Positions 1 to 9,182 of a stretch of 64,000 nt of DNA are shown here, piece after piece. Each line of letters begins with the position of its first letter. Positions within the stretch are counted from its first letter, which is position 1. Under the pieces are notes generated by a model. That model was given only the letters and a program-made list of their open reading frames with translations. It was not told the origin of the DNA and searched no databases. The stretch spans positions 282,470 through 346,469 of the forward strand of contig NZ_JAEQND010000007.1 of NCBI RefSeq assembly GCF_016722765.1, written 5' to 3'. This DNA comes from Ramlibacter alkalitolerans (lineage in GTDB: Bacteria; Pseudomonadota; Gammaproteobacteria; Burkholderiales; Burkholderiaceae_C). Made by a program: the position numbers and the translations under genes.

Positions 1-917
1 CCCGGCACCACGCCGTCCATCATCAGCCGGTGCCCGAAGGCCTCGCCGGACAGGCGCAGCCAGTCCTCCCGCAGGCGGGAGAACTGCGCCAGCCCGAAGC
101 CGAGCGCCGCGTCGTTGCCCAGGAAGCCCAGGTCGTTCAGGTGGTTCGCGACCCGCTCGCGCTCCAGCATCAGCGCGCGCAGCCACGTGGCGCGCGCGGG
201 CGGGTCGCAGCCGAGCGCCGACTCCAGCGCCATGCAGTAGGCCCACGCGAAGGCAACGGTGGAATCGCCCGAGACGCGTCCGGCGAGCCGGTGGCCCTCC
301 AGCGCCGGCAGGTCGCGAAAGCGCCGTTCGATCCCCTTGTGGGCATAGCCCAGGCGCTCCTCCAGCCGCAGCACCTTCTCGCCGACGACGGAGAAGCGGA
401 AGTGGCCCGGCTCGATAATGCCGGCGTGCACCGGGCCGACCGGGATCTCGTGCACGCCGTCGCCCTCGACCCGCACGAAGGGATAGTCCTGCAGCGCCTG
501 CGGGGCGATCGCCGCGTCTGCCTCGCCCAGGCGCAGCGGCCGGTGCTGCGGCGGCCAGGCGCCGTGGTTCAACCAGGGCCGCTGGTCCTGGGCCCCCTCG
601 GCCGCGATCCCCAGCAGGTCGAAGGTGGCGCGCTGCATGCGGTCCGCGCAGGCAAAGAGGTGCGCGATGCCGGGATAGCGCGCTGCCTGCGCATCGATGC
701 CGAGCTCGACCCAGTACAGGCCCGTTTCCACGGCGTAGGCGGCGCAGACGGCGAGCGCCTCGCCGCGGTCCGTGCCCCACAGGGCCACCAGCCGCCCGCC
801 CGACTGCGCGACGCTGCCCGCGGCGGCCAGCCACTGCCCGCGGTCGACGGCGCTGTGCCAGATCGGCAGCGGCGCGCCCAGCCGGGCGAAGGGAAGGTGC
901 AGCCGGGTGATGCCCAT
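1..917 (-). CDS. HyfG/HycE-like large subunit of a hydrogenase-4-type complex, partial (C-terminus beyond window)
   Basis: About 305 residues are visible from an ATG at 917, one base after the hyfF stop. The first ~130 residues resemble the NuoC-like 30-kDa domain. Then comes the NuoD-like 49-kDa domain, with the family stretches VGPVHAGIIEPGHF and GYAHKGIERRF. In HycE/HyfG the next block carries the first nickel-binding Cys pair (RVCGIC). Here the aligned residues read RVSGDS (bases 261-272 encode SGDS), so the L1 cysteines are absent. The second Cys pair lies outside the window. By family knowledge this subunit sits on the membrane arm made by the neighbouring genes. Loss of L1 argues against a hydrogenase and for an energy-converting-hydrogenase-related (Ehr) complex. 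NuoCD itself is unlikely because of the HyfB/C/E/F neighbours. Confidence 0.85.
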   Translation of the reverse strand, partial: MGITRLHLPFARLGAPLPIWHSAVDRGQWLAAAGSVAQSGGRLVALWGTDRGEALAVCAAYAVETGLYWVELGIDAQAARYPGIAHLFACADRMQRATFDLLGIAAEGAQDQRPWLNHGAWPPQHRPLRLGEADAAIAPQALQDYPFVRVEGDGVHEIPVGPVHAGIIEPGHFRFSVVGEKVLRLEERLGYAHKGIERRFRDLPALEGHRLAGRVSGDSTVAFAWAYCMALESALGCDPPARATWLRALMLERERVANHLNDLGFLGNDAALGFGLAQFSRLREDWLRLSGEAFGHRLMMDGVVP

Positions 918-918
918 G

Positions 919-2379
919 TCAGCTTCCCAGCATGCGTGCCGCCTGGCGGTACCAGGCATCCAGGTACGGCGGGATGTACAGGCCCAGCATCAGGCCCAGC
1001 CCCAGGTGCAGGAACACCGGCACCAGCGCCGGCGGGTGGGGCAGGCGCTGCACCGTGGTCTCGCCGAACACCATCGGCTGCACGCGGCTGAACACGGTGG
1101 CGAAGGCCACCCCGAGCGCCACCAGCAGGAAGGGCGTGGCCCAGGGATGCTCGCGCATCGCCGTCGTCACGATCAGGAATTCGCTGGCGAACACGCCGAA
1201 GGGCGGCATGCCCAGGATCGCCAGCGAGCCCAGCATCAGCCCCCACGCGACCGTCGGACTGACCTTGATCAGCCCGCGGATCTCGTCCATCGCCTGCGTG
1301 CCGGCCTTCTGCGCCGCATGGCCGACGGCGAAGAAGATCGCCGACTTCACCAGCGAGTGCACCGTCATGTGCAGCAGCCCCGCGAAGCTGGCGATCGGCC
1401 CGCCCATGCCGAAGGCGAAGGTCATGAGCCCCATGTGCTCGATCGAGGAGTAGGCGAACATGCGCTTGACGTCCTTCTGCCGCAGCAGCAGGAAGGCCGA
1501 GGCGACGACCGAGAGCAGGCCGAATCCCATCATCAGGTTGCCGGCCAGGTGGCTTTGCAGCGCGCCGTCGGCCAGCACCTTGCAGCGCAGCACCGCGTAC
1601 AGCGCCACGTTCAGCAGCAGCCCCGAGAGCACGGCGGAGACCGGCGTCGGCCCTTCGGCATGCGCATCGGGCAGCCAGTTGTGCAGCGGCACGAGACCCA
1701 CCTTGGTGCCGTAGCCCACCAGCAGGAAGGCGAAGGCGAGCGTCATCACGTTCGCATCGAGCTGCGACTTCACGCCCTGCAGGTGCGTCCACAGCAGCGC
1801 CCCGCCCTCGGCGCCGAGCACCTTCTCGGCCGCCATGTACAGCAGCACCGTGCCGAACAGCGCCTGCGCAATGCCCACGCCGCACAGGATGAAGTACTTC
1901 CACGCCGCCTCCAGGCTGGCGGCCGTGCGGTACACGCTCACCAGCAGCACGGTGGTCAGCGTGGCGGCCTCCATCGCCACCCACAGCATGCCCATGTTGT
2001 TGGTGGTCAGCGCCAGCAGCATGGTGAACCCGAACAGCTGGTACATGCTGTGGTACAGGCGCAGCCGCCTGGGCGTCATCTTGCCGTGGTCCCGCTCCAC
2101 CCGCATGTAGGGGCGCGAGAAGATCGCCGTGGTGAGGCCGACGAAGGCCGTCAGCGTCACCAGGAACACGTTGAGCGGGTCGATGAAGAACTCCTGCCCC
2201 AGCGCGAACAGCGGCCCCTCGGAAACCACCCGGGCGGTCAGGCCGCACGCGGCCAGGAAGCCGCCGAGGCTGAAGGCCACGTTGATCTCCGGCGCCTCGT
2301 CGCGGTGGCCCACGAAGGCCAGCACCACGCCGCCGGCCAGGGGAATGGCCAGCAGCAGGAAGATCAGGTCGATGCCCAC
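919..2379 (-). CDS. hyfF: Hydrogenase-4 component F-like proton-translocating membrane subunit
   Basis: A 486-residue polytopic membrane protein of the NuoL/M/N-MrpA/D antiporter-like superfamily. The start is a GTG (MGIDLIFLLL) whose G overlaps the TAG of hyfE. Around 14 hydrophobic segments are visible, with the family helices LVPLHNWLPDAHAEGPTPV and KDVKRMFAYSSIEHMGL in the proton-channel core. In the broken TM7-like helix it has LLLNVALY where HyfB has MLKTAVY, so Asn replaces the Lys of NuoL-type subunits; this may be usual for HyfF. Known role of the family is ion translocation coupled to redox chemistry in the peripheral arm. It lies between hyfE and the large-subunit gene in a tightly overlapping operon. 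Confidence 0.88.
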   Translation of the reverse strand: MGIDLIFLLLAIPLAGGVVLAFVGHRDEAPEINVAFSLGGFLAACGLTARVVSEGPLFALGQEFFIDPLNVFLVTLTAFVGLTTAIFSRPYMRVERDHGKMTPRRLRLYHSMYQLFGFTMLLALTTNNMGMLWVAMEAATLTTVLLVSVYRTAASLEAAWKYFILCGVGIAQALFGTVLLYMAAEKVLGAEGGALLWTHLQGVKSQLDANVMTLAFAFLLVGYGTKVGLVPLHNWLPDAHAEGPTPVSAVLSGLLLNVALYAVLRCKVLADGALQSHLAGNLMMGFGLLSVVASAFLLLRQKDVKRMFAYSSIEHMGLMTFAFGMGGPIASFAGLLHMTVHSLVKSAIFFAVGHAAQKAGTQAMDEIRGLIKVSPTVAWGLMLGSLAILGMPPFGVFASEFLIVTTAMREHPWATPFLLVALGVAFATVFSRVQPMVFGETTVQRLPHPPALVPVFLHLGLGLMLGLYIPPYLDAWYRQAARMLGS

Positions 2380-3038
2380 TACTGGTCCTTCAGCGTTTCG
2401 AGGTGGCGGATGTCCAGGCTGTCGAACTGCTCGCGGATCTGGAACATGAACACGCCCAGGATCAGCACGCCGATCAGCACGTCCAGCGCGATGCCCAGTT
2501 CCACCACCATGGGCATGCCGTGGGTGGCCGACGTGGCGGCGAAGAACAGGCCGTTCTCCATCGCCAGAAAGCCGATCACCTGCGGCACGGCCTTGGCCCG
2601 CGTGATCATCATCAGGAAGGACAGCAGCACGCAGGCCAGCGCTATGCCGAGCGTGCCGCGCGCCAGCGAAGTCGAGAGCTTCGCGATCGGCGTGGCGAGG
2701 TTGAAGGCGAAGATCACCACCAGGATGCCGATCAGCATGGTGGTCGGGATGTTGATCAGCGTCTCCACGTCCCAGCGGATCTTCAGCCGGTCGACGATGC
2801 GGTGCAGCAGGATGGGGATCAGCACCACCTTCAGCGCGAAGGTGAGCGCCGCCGACAGGTACAGGTGATGCTGCCCGGTGGCGTAGCCGACGACCGCGGT
2901 GGAGACCACCAGCGCCAGGCCCTGCAGCGTGAACAGGTTGATCAGCGACAGGATGCGGCGCTGCGCGCTCATCGCGAACGCCAGCATCAGCAGCAGCGCG
3001 CCGAGCAGGTTGATCGCTTGCATGAGGACCGAGCTCAT
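2379..3038 (-). CDS. hyfE: Hydrogenase-4 component E-like membrane subunit
   Basis: A 219-residue protein, the usual HyfE length (about 216). The ATG at 3038 overlaps the TGA of hyfC (ATGA), which fixes the start. Six or so hydrophobic helices are visible; the C-terminal half (helices with AMENGLFFAATS and ELGIALDVLIGVLI) resembles NuoK, including a membrane-embedded Glu and Asp. The N-terminal half is specific to HyfE. It is expected to be the small membrane linker subunit of the proton-pumping arm. Its place between hyfC and hyfF, with 1-4 bp overlaps, indicates translational coupling and a fixed stoichiometry in one complex. Confidence 0.88.
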   Translation of the reverse strand: MSSVLMQAINLLGALLLMLAFAMSAQRRILSLINLFTLQGLALVVSTAVVGYATGQHHLYLSAALTFALKVVLIPILLHRIVDRLKIRWDVETLINIPTTMLIGILVVIFAFNLATPIAKLSTSLARGTLGIALACVLLSFLMMITRAKAVPQVIGFLAMENGLFFAATSATHGMPMVVELGIALDVLIGVLILGVFMFQIREQFDSLDIRHLETLKDQ

Positions 3039-3991
3039 GCCGGATTCACCGCCAGCAGCAGGTGCACCAGGATGCCGATCACGGCCAGCAGGAAGGCCGA
3101 GGCCAGGAACTCCGGCACCCGGAAGATCCGCATCTTGGCGGCCAGCGTCTCCAGCAGCGCCAGCCCGATCCCGCCGGCGGCGAGCTTGAACACCAGCACC
3201 GGCAGCGCCAGCAGCAGCGCCACCGGGGCCTGCGCCTCCGCGATGCCCCAGGGCATGAACAGCGCGATGCCGATGCAGGAGTAGGCGAACAGCTTCAGGC
3301 TGGCCGCCCACTCGATCAGCGCCAGGTGGCGGCCGGAGTACTCCAGGATCAGCGCCTCGTGGATCATGGTCAGCTCCAGGTGCGTCGCCGGGTTGTCGAC
3401 GGGCACCCGCGCGTTTTCCGCCAGCGCCACCATGATGAAGGCCACCAGCGCGAAGGCCAGCGCCGGGTAGATCGCCAGTTCGCGGTGCGCGAGCGTCTCC
3501 ACCACGGTCGTGAGGGAGGTGGAGCGCGAGATCAGCGAGGCCGAGAACAGCACCATCAGCAGCGCCGGCTCGGCGAGGAAGCCGATCAGCATCTCGCGCC
3601 GCGCGCCGAGCGAGCCGAACGCGGTGCCGACGTCCATCGCCGCCAGCGAGATGAACACGCGGGCCAGCGCGAACAGGCCGACCAGCGCGATGGCGTCGGC
3701 GGCGGGTGCGAGCGGCAGGTCGGTGGACAGGGTCGGGACGATGGAGCTGGCCAGCGCCATGCAGCCGAACACCACGTAAGGCACGCCGCGAAACAGCGGC
3801 GACGCATGCTCGGCGACCACCGAGTCCTTGTGGAACAGCTTGTGCAGCAGCCGGTAGGGCTGCAGCAGCCCCGGCGGCGACTTGTTCTGCAGCCGCGCGC
3901 GCCACTGGTTCACCCAGCCGGTGAGCAGCGGCGCGAGCGCGAGCGCCACCGCGATCTCCAGGGCCTGCGCGATGACGCCCGACAGGCTCAT
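3035..3991 (-). CDS. hyfC: Hydrogenase-4 component C / HycD-like (NuoH-type) membrane subunit
   Basis: A 318-residue NuoH/HycD family protein with about eight membrane helices. The ATG at 3991 overlaps the hyfB stop by four bases. Family features include the first cytoplasmic loop around residues 28-55 (RLQNKSPPGLLQPYRLLHKL), the segment AENARVPVDNPATHLELTM, which contains the conserved acidic and Asn residues of this subunit, and MIHEALILEYSGRHLAL after it. In complex I relatives this subunit anchors the peripheral arm and forms the redox-to-proton coupling site. Length matches E. coli HyfC/HycD (about 307-315). Confidence 0.9.
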   Translation of the reverse strand: MSLSGVIAQALEIAVALALAPLLTGWVNQWRARLQNKSPPGLLQPYRLLHKLFHKDSVVAEHASPLFRGVPYVVFGCMALASSIVPTLSTDLPLAPAADAIALVGLFALARVFISLAAMDVGTAFGSLGARREMLIGFLAEPALLMVLFSASLISRSTSLTTVVETLAHRELAIYPALAFALVAFIMVALAENARVPVDNPATHLELTMIHEALILEYSGRHLALIEWAASLKLFAYSCIGIALFMPWGIAEAQAPVALLLALPVLVFKLAAGGIGLALLETLAAKMRIFRVPEFLASAFLLAVIGILVHLLLAVNPA

Positions 3992-6015
3992 CGCCGCACC
4001 ACCAGCAGCATCAGGACCAGGGTCACGAAGCTGTAGAGAAGGTAGACGGAGATGCGTCCCTGCTGCAGCAGGCTGGCCAGCCGGGCCAGCCGCGTCGCCA
4101 GCGCCACCAGCGGCAGGTAGATCCAGCGCCAGAAGTGGTCCTCCACCACGACCCGGTAGCGGGGCTGCGCGTCGAAGGGCGTCGGCAGTTCGCGCCGCAT
4201 CACGAAGAAGGGTTCGAAGATCTGCCGGATCGGCTGGCCGAAGCCCTCGGCGGTGTCCTGCATGCGGGCCGTCTGCCAGGGATGGCCGCAGTCCCAGGCC
4301 GGGGCGCGGCGGATGCGCCCGTGATAGAGCTTGCGCACCACCAGGAAGGCGAGCGCGAAGCTCGCGGCCACGCCAAGCAGGAAGATCACCGGCCCGTAGC
4401 TGGCGCGCTCGACGCTGCTGGGCGCCAGCAGCCAGCCGCCGTCGGCGGCGAGCCGCTGTCCCAGGCCCGCGCCCACGAGCTGCCGGGTGACCGGGTCGAT
4501 GAACTGGATGAACTGCACCGGCAGCAGTCCGAGCGCGACGCAGCCCAGGGCCAGCCAGAGCATGCCCAGCCGCTCCCACGCGCCGGCGTCGTGCGCCTGC
4601 GCCAGCTTCTCCTCGCGCGGCTGGCCGAGGAAGATCACGCCGAAGAACTTCACCATCGTGTAGCCCGCCAGCGCCGCCACCAGGGCGATCAGCGCCGCCA
4701 CCACCGGCACCAGCATGTTCAGCAGCGAATCGGGCAGTTCCGGCGTGAACAGGAAGCTTTGCAGCAGCAGCCACTCGGAGACGAAGCCGGCCAGCGGCGG
4801 CAGGCCGGCGCTGGTCAGCACGCCGACCAGCGTGACCCACGCCACGAAAGGCATGTAGCGGATCAGGCCCCCGAGCTTGCCGAGGCTGCGTTCGGCGGTG
4901 GCATGCAGAACGCAACCGGTGCTCAGGAACAGCAGGCTCTTGAAGACCGCGTGGCTCGCCACGTGGTACAGCGTCGCGGTGAGCGCCAGCGCCGCCAGCG
5001 GCTTCATGCCGTAGGCCGAGAAGATCAGCGCCAGGCCCATGCCCGCGAACACCAGGCCGATGTTTTCGATCGAGGAATAGGCGAGCAGGCGCTTCATGTC
5101 CACCTGCACCGCCGCGAAGACGACGCCGAACAGCGCCGTGGCGAGCCCGAGCGCCAGCAGCAGCCCGCCCCACCACCAGGCGTGGGTATGCAGCAGGTCG
5201 AAGGCCACGCGCAGCACGCCGTACACCGCGGTCTTGAGCATGACAGCGCTCATGAGCGCGGACACCGGCGAGGGCGCGGCGGGGTGCGCCTCCGGCAGCC
5301 ACACGTGCACCGGCAGCAGGCCGGCCTTGGCGCCGAACCCGAGCAGCGCCAGCAGGAAGGCGACCGAGCCCCAGAACGGCGACAGGTCCTGCGCGCGCAT
5401 GTTGGCGAAGGTGTAGTCTCCCGTGTCGGCCTGCAGCACGCCGAAGCACAGGAGGATGGCCACCGCGCCGATGTGCGCCATCACGATGTACACGTAGCCC
5501 GCCCGGCGCACCTCCGCCACCCGATGGTTGGCGGTGACCAGGAAGTAGGAGGACAGTGCCATCGTCTCCCACATCACCATGAAGGAATAGGCGTCGTCGG
5601 CCAGCACCACCAGGGTCATGGCGGCGAGGAACAGGTGGTACTCGAGGCACAGCAGCCCCGGCGGCGTGCCCTCGGCGCGGCGGAAGTAGCCGGCCGCGAA
5701 CACGGAGACGCCCGCCGCCACGCCGCCTATCACCATCAGGAAGAAGGCCGCCAGTCCGTCGAGGCGCAGGTGGAAGGGCAGCGTGGGCAGCCCCACCGGC
5801 AGCACCGCGACCTGCGGCGGCGCGAACACGGAGGGCAGCGCCAGCACCAGCAGCGCGACGCCGAGGGCGCCCCCGAGGGGGAACAGGACGCGGGCCACGA
5901 AGGTGAAGCGGCGCAGCGCCAGTACCCCCGCCAGCCCGATCAGGAGCCAGGCGCCGATAACCACCAGCATCCAGTCGAGGCGCAGCATGCGCCCGGCGTC
6001 GAGCCCCCATGACAT
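3988..6015 (-). CDS. hyfB: Hydrogenase-4 component B-like proton-translocating membrane subunit
   Basis: A 675-residue NuoL/MrpA-type membrane protein, the usual HyfB length (672). I start it at the ATG at 6015 (MSWGLDAG), which has a GGAAG about 10 bases upstream. The frame is open to 6072 and an internal ATG at 5985 is possible. It carries the core antiporter helices: LPVHVWLPEAHPAAPSPV, then SALMSAVMLKTAVY with the channel Lys, and MKRLLAYSSIENIGLV. The C-terminal ~150 residues form the long extension typical of HyfB/HycC. It is the first gene of the operon hyfB-C-E-F-G. No hyfD paralogue is present between these genes, so the complex has two rather than three antiporter-like subunits here. 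Confidence 0.9.
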   Translation of the reverse strand: MSWGLDAGRMLRLDWMLVVIGAWLLIGLAGVLALRRFTFVARVLFPLGGALGVALLVLALPSVFAPPQVAVLPVGLPTLPFHLRLDGLAAFFLMVIGGVAAGVSVFAAGYFRRAEGTPPGLLCLEYHLFLAAMTLVVLADDAYSFMVMWETMALSSYFLVTANHRVAEVRRAGYVYIVMAHIGAVAILLCFGVLQADTGDYTFANMRAQDLSPFWGSVAFLLALLGFGAKAGLLPVHVWLPEAHPAAPSPVSALMSAVMLKTAVYGVLRVAFDLLHTHAWWWGGLLLALGLATALFGVVFAAVQVDMKRLLAYSSIENIGLVFAGMGLALIFSAYGMKPLAALALTATLYHVASHAVFKSLLFLSTGCVLHATAERSLGKLGGLIRYMPFVAWVTLVGVLTSAGLPPLAGFVSEWLLLQSFLFTPELPDSLLNMLVPVVAALIALVAALAGYTMVKFFGVIFLGQPREEKLAQAHDAGAWERLGMLWLALGCVALGLLPVQFIQFIDPVTRQLVGAGLGQRLAADGGWLLAPSSVERASYGPVIFLLGVAASFALAFLVVRKLYHGRIRRAPAWDCGHPWQTARMQDTAEGFGQPIRQIFEPFFVMRRELPTPFDAQPRYRVVVEDHFWRWIYLPLVALATRLARLASLLQQGRISVYLLYSFVTLVLMLLVVRR

Positions 6016-6285
6016 CGATCGATTCTTCCACCCGGGGGGAGCCGAGGCGAGCGCTTTGTGGGCTGCGGGCAACGCGCTGGATCAAGCAAGCCCGCTGCGG
6101 GCATGCCGCACCCCTGCAAAGTAAGTCCCCGCCCACCTCGACCGTGGAAGGCGTAAACTGCAGGCATGGCCACCCAGCCAGTCCTGCCGCTGTCCCGCCG
6201 CAGGCGCTTCATCACCCGGCTGCACCACTGCGGCCCTCCGGCAGCGAACTGAACCCGCCCGTTCCGTTCACTTCCGGAGTTCCCC

Positions 6286-7938
6286 TTGCTTTCCTTCGCT
6301 TTCCGTCCCCGTTTGCTGGACGCGCTGCGCGGCTACGACCGCGCCCGCTTCAGCCGCGACCTGGGCGCCGGCCTCACCGTCGGCATCGTCGCCCTGCCCC
6401 TGGCCATGGCCTTCGCCATCGCCTCCGGCCTCAAGCCCGAGGCCGGCCTCTGGACGGCCATCATCGCCGGCCTGGCGATCTCGCTGTTCGGCGGATCGAG
6501 CGTGCAGATCGGCGGCCCGGCCGGCGCCTTCATCGTCATCGTCTACGGCATCGTGGAGCGCTACGGCCTGGCCAACCTGCTGATCGCCACCACCTGCGCC
6601 GGCGTGCTGCTGTTCGCCATGGGCCTGCTGCGGCTCGGCCGGCTGGTGCGCTACGTGCCGGTCAGCATCGTGATCGGCTTCACCAACGGCATCGCGGTGC
6701 TGATCGCGGCCTCGCAGGTCAAGGACTGGCTGGGCCTGTCGATCCCCAGGATGCCGGCGGACTTCTTCGCCCAGCTGCGCACGCTGGCCACGCACCTGGA
6801 CTCCTTCAACCCGTTCGCGTTCGTCCTCGGCACCGCCTGCTTCGTCGGCCTGTTCCTGTGGCCGCGGCTGTGGCATTCCGAGTCCCCGGTCAAGAAGCTC
6901 GCGCAGCAGTTACCCGGCATGCACGAGGCCAGCGAGGTCGGCGCCCGGATCCCGGGCCCCATCGTCGCACTGGTCACCCTGACGGCCCTGGCCTGGTACT
7001 TCCGCCTGCCGGTGGAGACCATCGGCACGAAGTTCGGCAGCATTCCGCAGGGCCTGCCCGCCTTCCGGCTGCCGGACTTCAGCTGGGACACCGTCAAGCA
7101 GCTGGTGTCGCCCACGCTCACCATCGCGGCGCTGGGCGCGATCGAGTCGCTGCTGTGCGCCCGGGTGGCGGACCAGGTGTCCAACCTGCCGCGGCACGAC
7201 CCGAACCAGGAGCTGATGGCGCAGGGCATCGCCAACTTCGTGGTGCCGTTCTTCGGCGGCATGCCCGCCACCGGCACCATCGCCCGCACGGTGACCAACA
7301 TCCGCGCCGGCGGGACCTCGCCGGTGGCGGGCGTGATCCACGCGGTGACGCTGGCGGTGGTGGTGCTGGCGGCCGGCCCGCTGGCGCTGCTGGTGCCGCT
7401 GTCGGTGCTGGCCGGCATCCTGTTCTTCGTGGCCTGGAACATGGGCGAGTGGCGCGAGTTCGCGCACCTGAAGAAGTACAGCACGCACTACCGGCTGCTG
7501 ATGACGGGCACCTTCGCGCTGACCGTGGTATTCGACCTCACCGTCGCCGTGCAGGTGGGGCTGCTGGCCGCCTGCGTGCTGTTCATCCAGAAGATGTCGT
7601 CCCTCTTCAGCGTGGCGCTGGCGCCCACCGAGGACGGCACGCTGCGCTACGACCTGTACGGCTCGCTGTTCTTCGGCGCCACGGCCAAGATCGACCCCAT
7701 CGTGCAGGCGGTGGAAAGCCTGCCGCCCGGATCGAGCGTGGTGCTGGACGCGCTGCACCTGGTGCACCTGGACACCTCGGGGCTGGATGCCCTGCGCCAG
7801 CTGCACAAGGTGATCCTGCTGCGGCAGGGATCGCTGGCGATGGAGAACCTGCACGAGCAGCCACGGGAGGTGATCGAGCGGGCCGGCTTCCTGCTGGAGC
7901 TGGAGCGCCACCTGGCCTCCGAAGAGGTCGCCGCGTAG
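6286..7938 (+). CDS. SulP family anion transporter with C-terminal STAS domain (sulfate or bicarbonate permease)
   Basis: A 550-residue SulP/SLC26 protein. I use a TTG start preceded by CCGGAG at good spacing; no ATG lies in frame nearby. Residues ~20-420 hold the 12-14 helix core. It includes ISLFGGSSVQIGGPAGAF, which resembles the substrate-binding motif of the family, and VVPFFGGMPATGTIARTVTN, typical of bacterial SulP members of the BicA/YchM group. Residues ~440-545 form a STAS domain with the LDALHLVHLDTSGLDAL segment. It is divergent from the hyf-like operon; the 270-base gap (6016-6285) must hold both promoters but I see no clear element. Substrate is not decidable from sequence: sulfate, bicarbonate and dicarboxylates all occur in this family. 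Confidence 0.88.
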   Translation: MLSFAFRPRLLDALRGYDRARFSRDLGAGLTVGIVALPLAMAFAIASGLKPEAGLWTAIIAGLAISLFGGSSVQIGGPAGAFIVIVYGIVERYGLANLLIATTCAGVLLFAMGLLRLGRLVRYVPVSIVIGFTNGIAVLIAASQVKDWLGLSIPRMPADFFAQLRTLATHLDSFNPFAFVLGTACFVGLFLWPRLWHSESPVKKLAQQLPGMHEASEVGARIPGPIVALVTLTALAWYFRLPVETIGTKFGSIPQGLPAFRLPDFSWDTVKQLVSPTLTIAALGAIESLLCARVADQVSNLPRHDPNQELMAQGIANFVVPFFGGMPATGTIARTVTNIRAGGTSPVAGVIHAVTLAVVVLAAGPLALLVPLSVLAGILFFVAWNMGEWREFAHLKKYSTHYRLLMTGTFALTVVFDLTVAVQVGLLAACVLFIQKMSSLFSVALAPTEDGTLRYDLYGSLFFGATAKIDPIVQAVESLPPGSSVVLDALHLVHLDTSGLDALRQLHKVILLRQGSLAMENLHEQPREVIERAGFLLELERHLASEEVAA

Positions 7939-7965
7939 GCTGGCCGTGAGCGGCCAGGACCAGCC
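7934..7965. repeat. Small extragenic hairpin with the CGTAGGCTGG motif
   Basis: The motif CGTAGGCTGG begins in the last codons of the SulP gene. It is followed by a hairpin (CTGGCCG, TGAG, CGGCCAG at 7940-7957) and a closing CCAGCC. The same CGTAGGCTGG core occurs at 15492 and, inverted, at 15569-15578 and 28190-28199. It has no T-tract, so a terminator role is only possible. Confidence 0.4.
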
Positions 7966-8016
7966 CCTGTCCGGCGTCAAAAGGCCCCACGACACCCCCC
8001 GGGTAAAATCGCCGCC

Positions 8017-8247
8017 ATGGCCAGCATCCTCCAACGCATCTTCCGTCGCCCGGACTACAGCTCCGACGTCACCCAGTTCATCGAGCAGCTCAAGACCGAG
8101 AAGCCCGACCTGGAGGCGCAGCAGCGCGCCGGCCGGGCGATCTGGTGGGACAAGCACATCGATCGCGAGCTGATGAACGAGTGGAAGCAGTCGCGCGTGC
8201 CGGCCAAGCCGTACGCCTACGGCGACGACCCGCGCCAGCGCCGCTGA
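8017..8247 (+). CDS. DUF3460 family small protein
   Basis: A 76-residue soluble, charged protein starting MASILQRIFRRPDYSSDVTQ, which matches the DUF3460 family of betaproteobacteria. The ATG at 8017 is the first in frame after a stop. No membrane segment, signal peptide or catalytic motif is visible; a helical N-terminal half and a Trp-rich centre (IWWDK) are the main features. It lies 10 bases upstream of scpA on the same strand, the order commonly found in Burkholderiales, so it is probably co-transcribed with scpA. Function unknown. Confidence 0.8.
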   Translation: MASILQRIFRRPDYSSDVTQFIEQLKTEKPDLEAQQRAGRAIWWDKHIDRELMNEWKQSRVPAKPYAYGDDPRQRR

Positions 8248-8257
8248 CGCCCGCCTG

Positions 8258-9148
8258 ATGGAGAGAAGCGAAGCCGCGCAGCGCCCCCGCAAGGATCGGG
8301 GGCCCCTGCCGGACGCAGCGGAGCAGCCCGCGTCCGGCGACGGCAGCGGCCTGCCGCAGGTGGTCGACCAGGTCGCGCTCGCGCGCCTGTACGGCGAGCC
8401 GCTGTTCGCCCTGCCGCAGGACCTGTACATCCCGCCGGACGCGCTCGAGATCTTCCTCGAAGCCTTCGAAGGCCCGCTGGACCTGCTGCTGTACCTCATT
8501 CGCAAGCAGAACTTCAACATCCTCGACATCCCGATGGCGGCGGTGACCCGCCAGTACCTGACGTATGTCGACGAGATCCGCGAGCGCAACCTCGAACTCG
8601 CGGCCGAATACCTGCTGATGGCGGCCATGCTGATCGAGATCAAGTCGCGCATGCTGCTGCCGCCGAAGAAGACGGCCGAAGGCGAGGAAGCCGAGGACCC
8701 GCGGGCCGAGCTGGTGCGCCGCCTGCTGGAATACGAGCAGATGAAGGCCGCCGCCTTCCGCCTCAACGAGATGCCGCAGGTGGGCCGCGACGTGCTGCGC
8801 GCGCAGGTCTACATCGAGCAATCCTTGCAGCCGCGCTTTCCCGACGTGGAACTGGCGGACCTGCAGGAAGCCTGGCGCGACATCCTGCGCCGGGCCAGGC
8901 TGGTGCAGCACCACAAGATCACGCGCGAGGAACTCTCGGTGCGCGAGCACATGAGCATGGTGCTCAAGAAGCTGCAGGGCCGCAAGTTCATCGAGTTCGA
9001 GCAGCTGTTCGACCCCGCCAAGGGCGTGCCGGTGCTGATCGTGACCTTCATCGCCACGCTCGAACTGGCCAAGGAAACGCTGATCGAGCTGACCCAGGCC
9101 GAGGCCTACGCCCCCATCTACGTCCGGCTCGCCTATCAGCCCGCCTGA
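8258..9148 (+). CDS. scpA: Segregation and condensation protein A
   Basis: A 296-residue kleisin family protein, partner of SMC and ScpB in chromosome condensation. The conserved N-terminal SMC-neck-binding region ([19 protein letters not shown]) begins near residue 70 and is followed by ADIP-like, Leu-rich helices and [17 protein letters not shown]. The C-terminal winged-helix part (residues ~210-290) includes [11 protein letters not shown]. The ~65 residues before the conserved block are variable and low in complexity, so the true start could be later, but no ATG lies in between. It follows DUF3460 closely and precedes nadB by 34 bases. ScpB is not in the window. Confidence 0.93.
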   Translation: MERSEAAQRPRKDRGPLPDAAEQPASGDGSGLPQVVDQVALARLYGEPLFALPQDLYIPPDALEIFLEAFEGPLDLLLYLIRKQNFNILDIPMAAVTRQYLTYVDEIRERNLELAAEYLLMAAMLIEIKSRMLLPPKKTAEGEEAEDPRAELVRRLLEYEQMKAAAFRLNEMPQVGRDVLRAQVYIEQSLQPRFPDVELADLQEAWRDILRRARLVQHHKITREELSVREHMSMVLKKLQGRKFIEFEQLFDPAKGVPVLIVTFIATLELAKETLIELTQAEAYAPIYVRLAYQPA

Positions 9149-9182
9149 CGCACCACAACAACAACCGTTTCCGGGAGACATC

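Noticed and set aside
1..6015. Calling the hyf-like operon a functional NiFe hydrogenase
   Set aside because: The visible large subunit lacks the first Cys pair needed for nickel binding, so the name is kept only as a family label.
7940..7957. Intrinsic terminator after the first SulP gene
   Set aside because: The hairpin is good but no T-tract follows, so it is listed only as an extragenic repeat.
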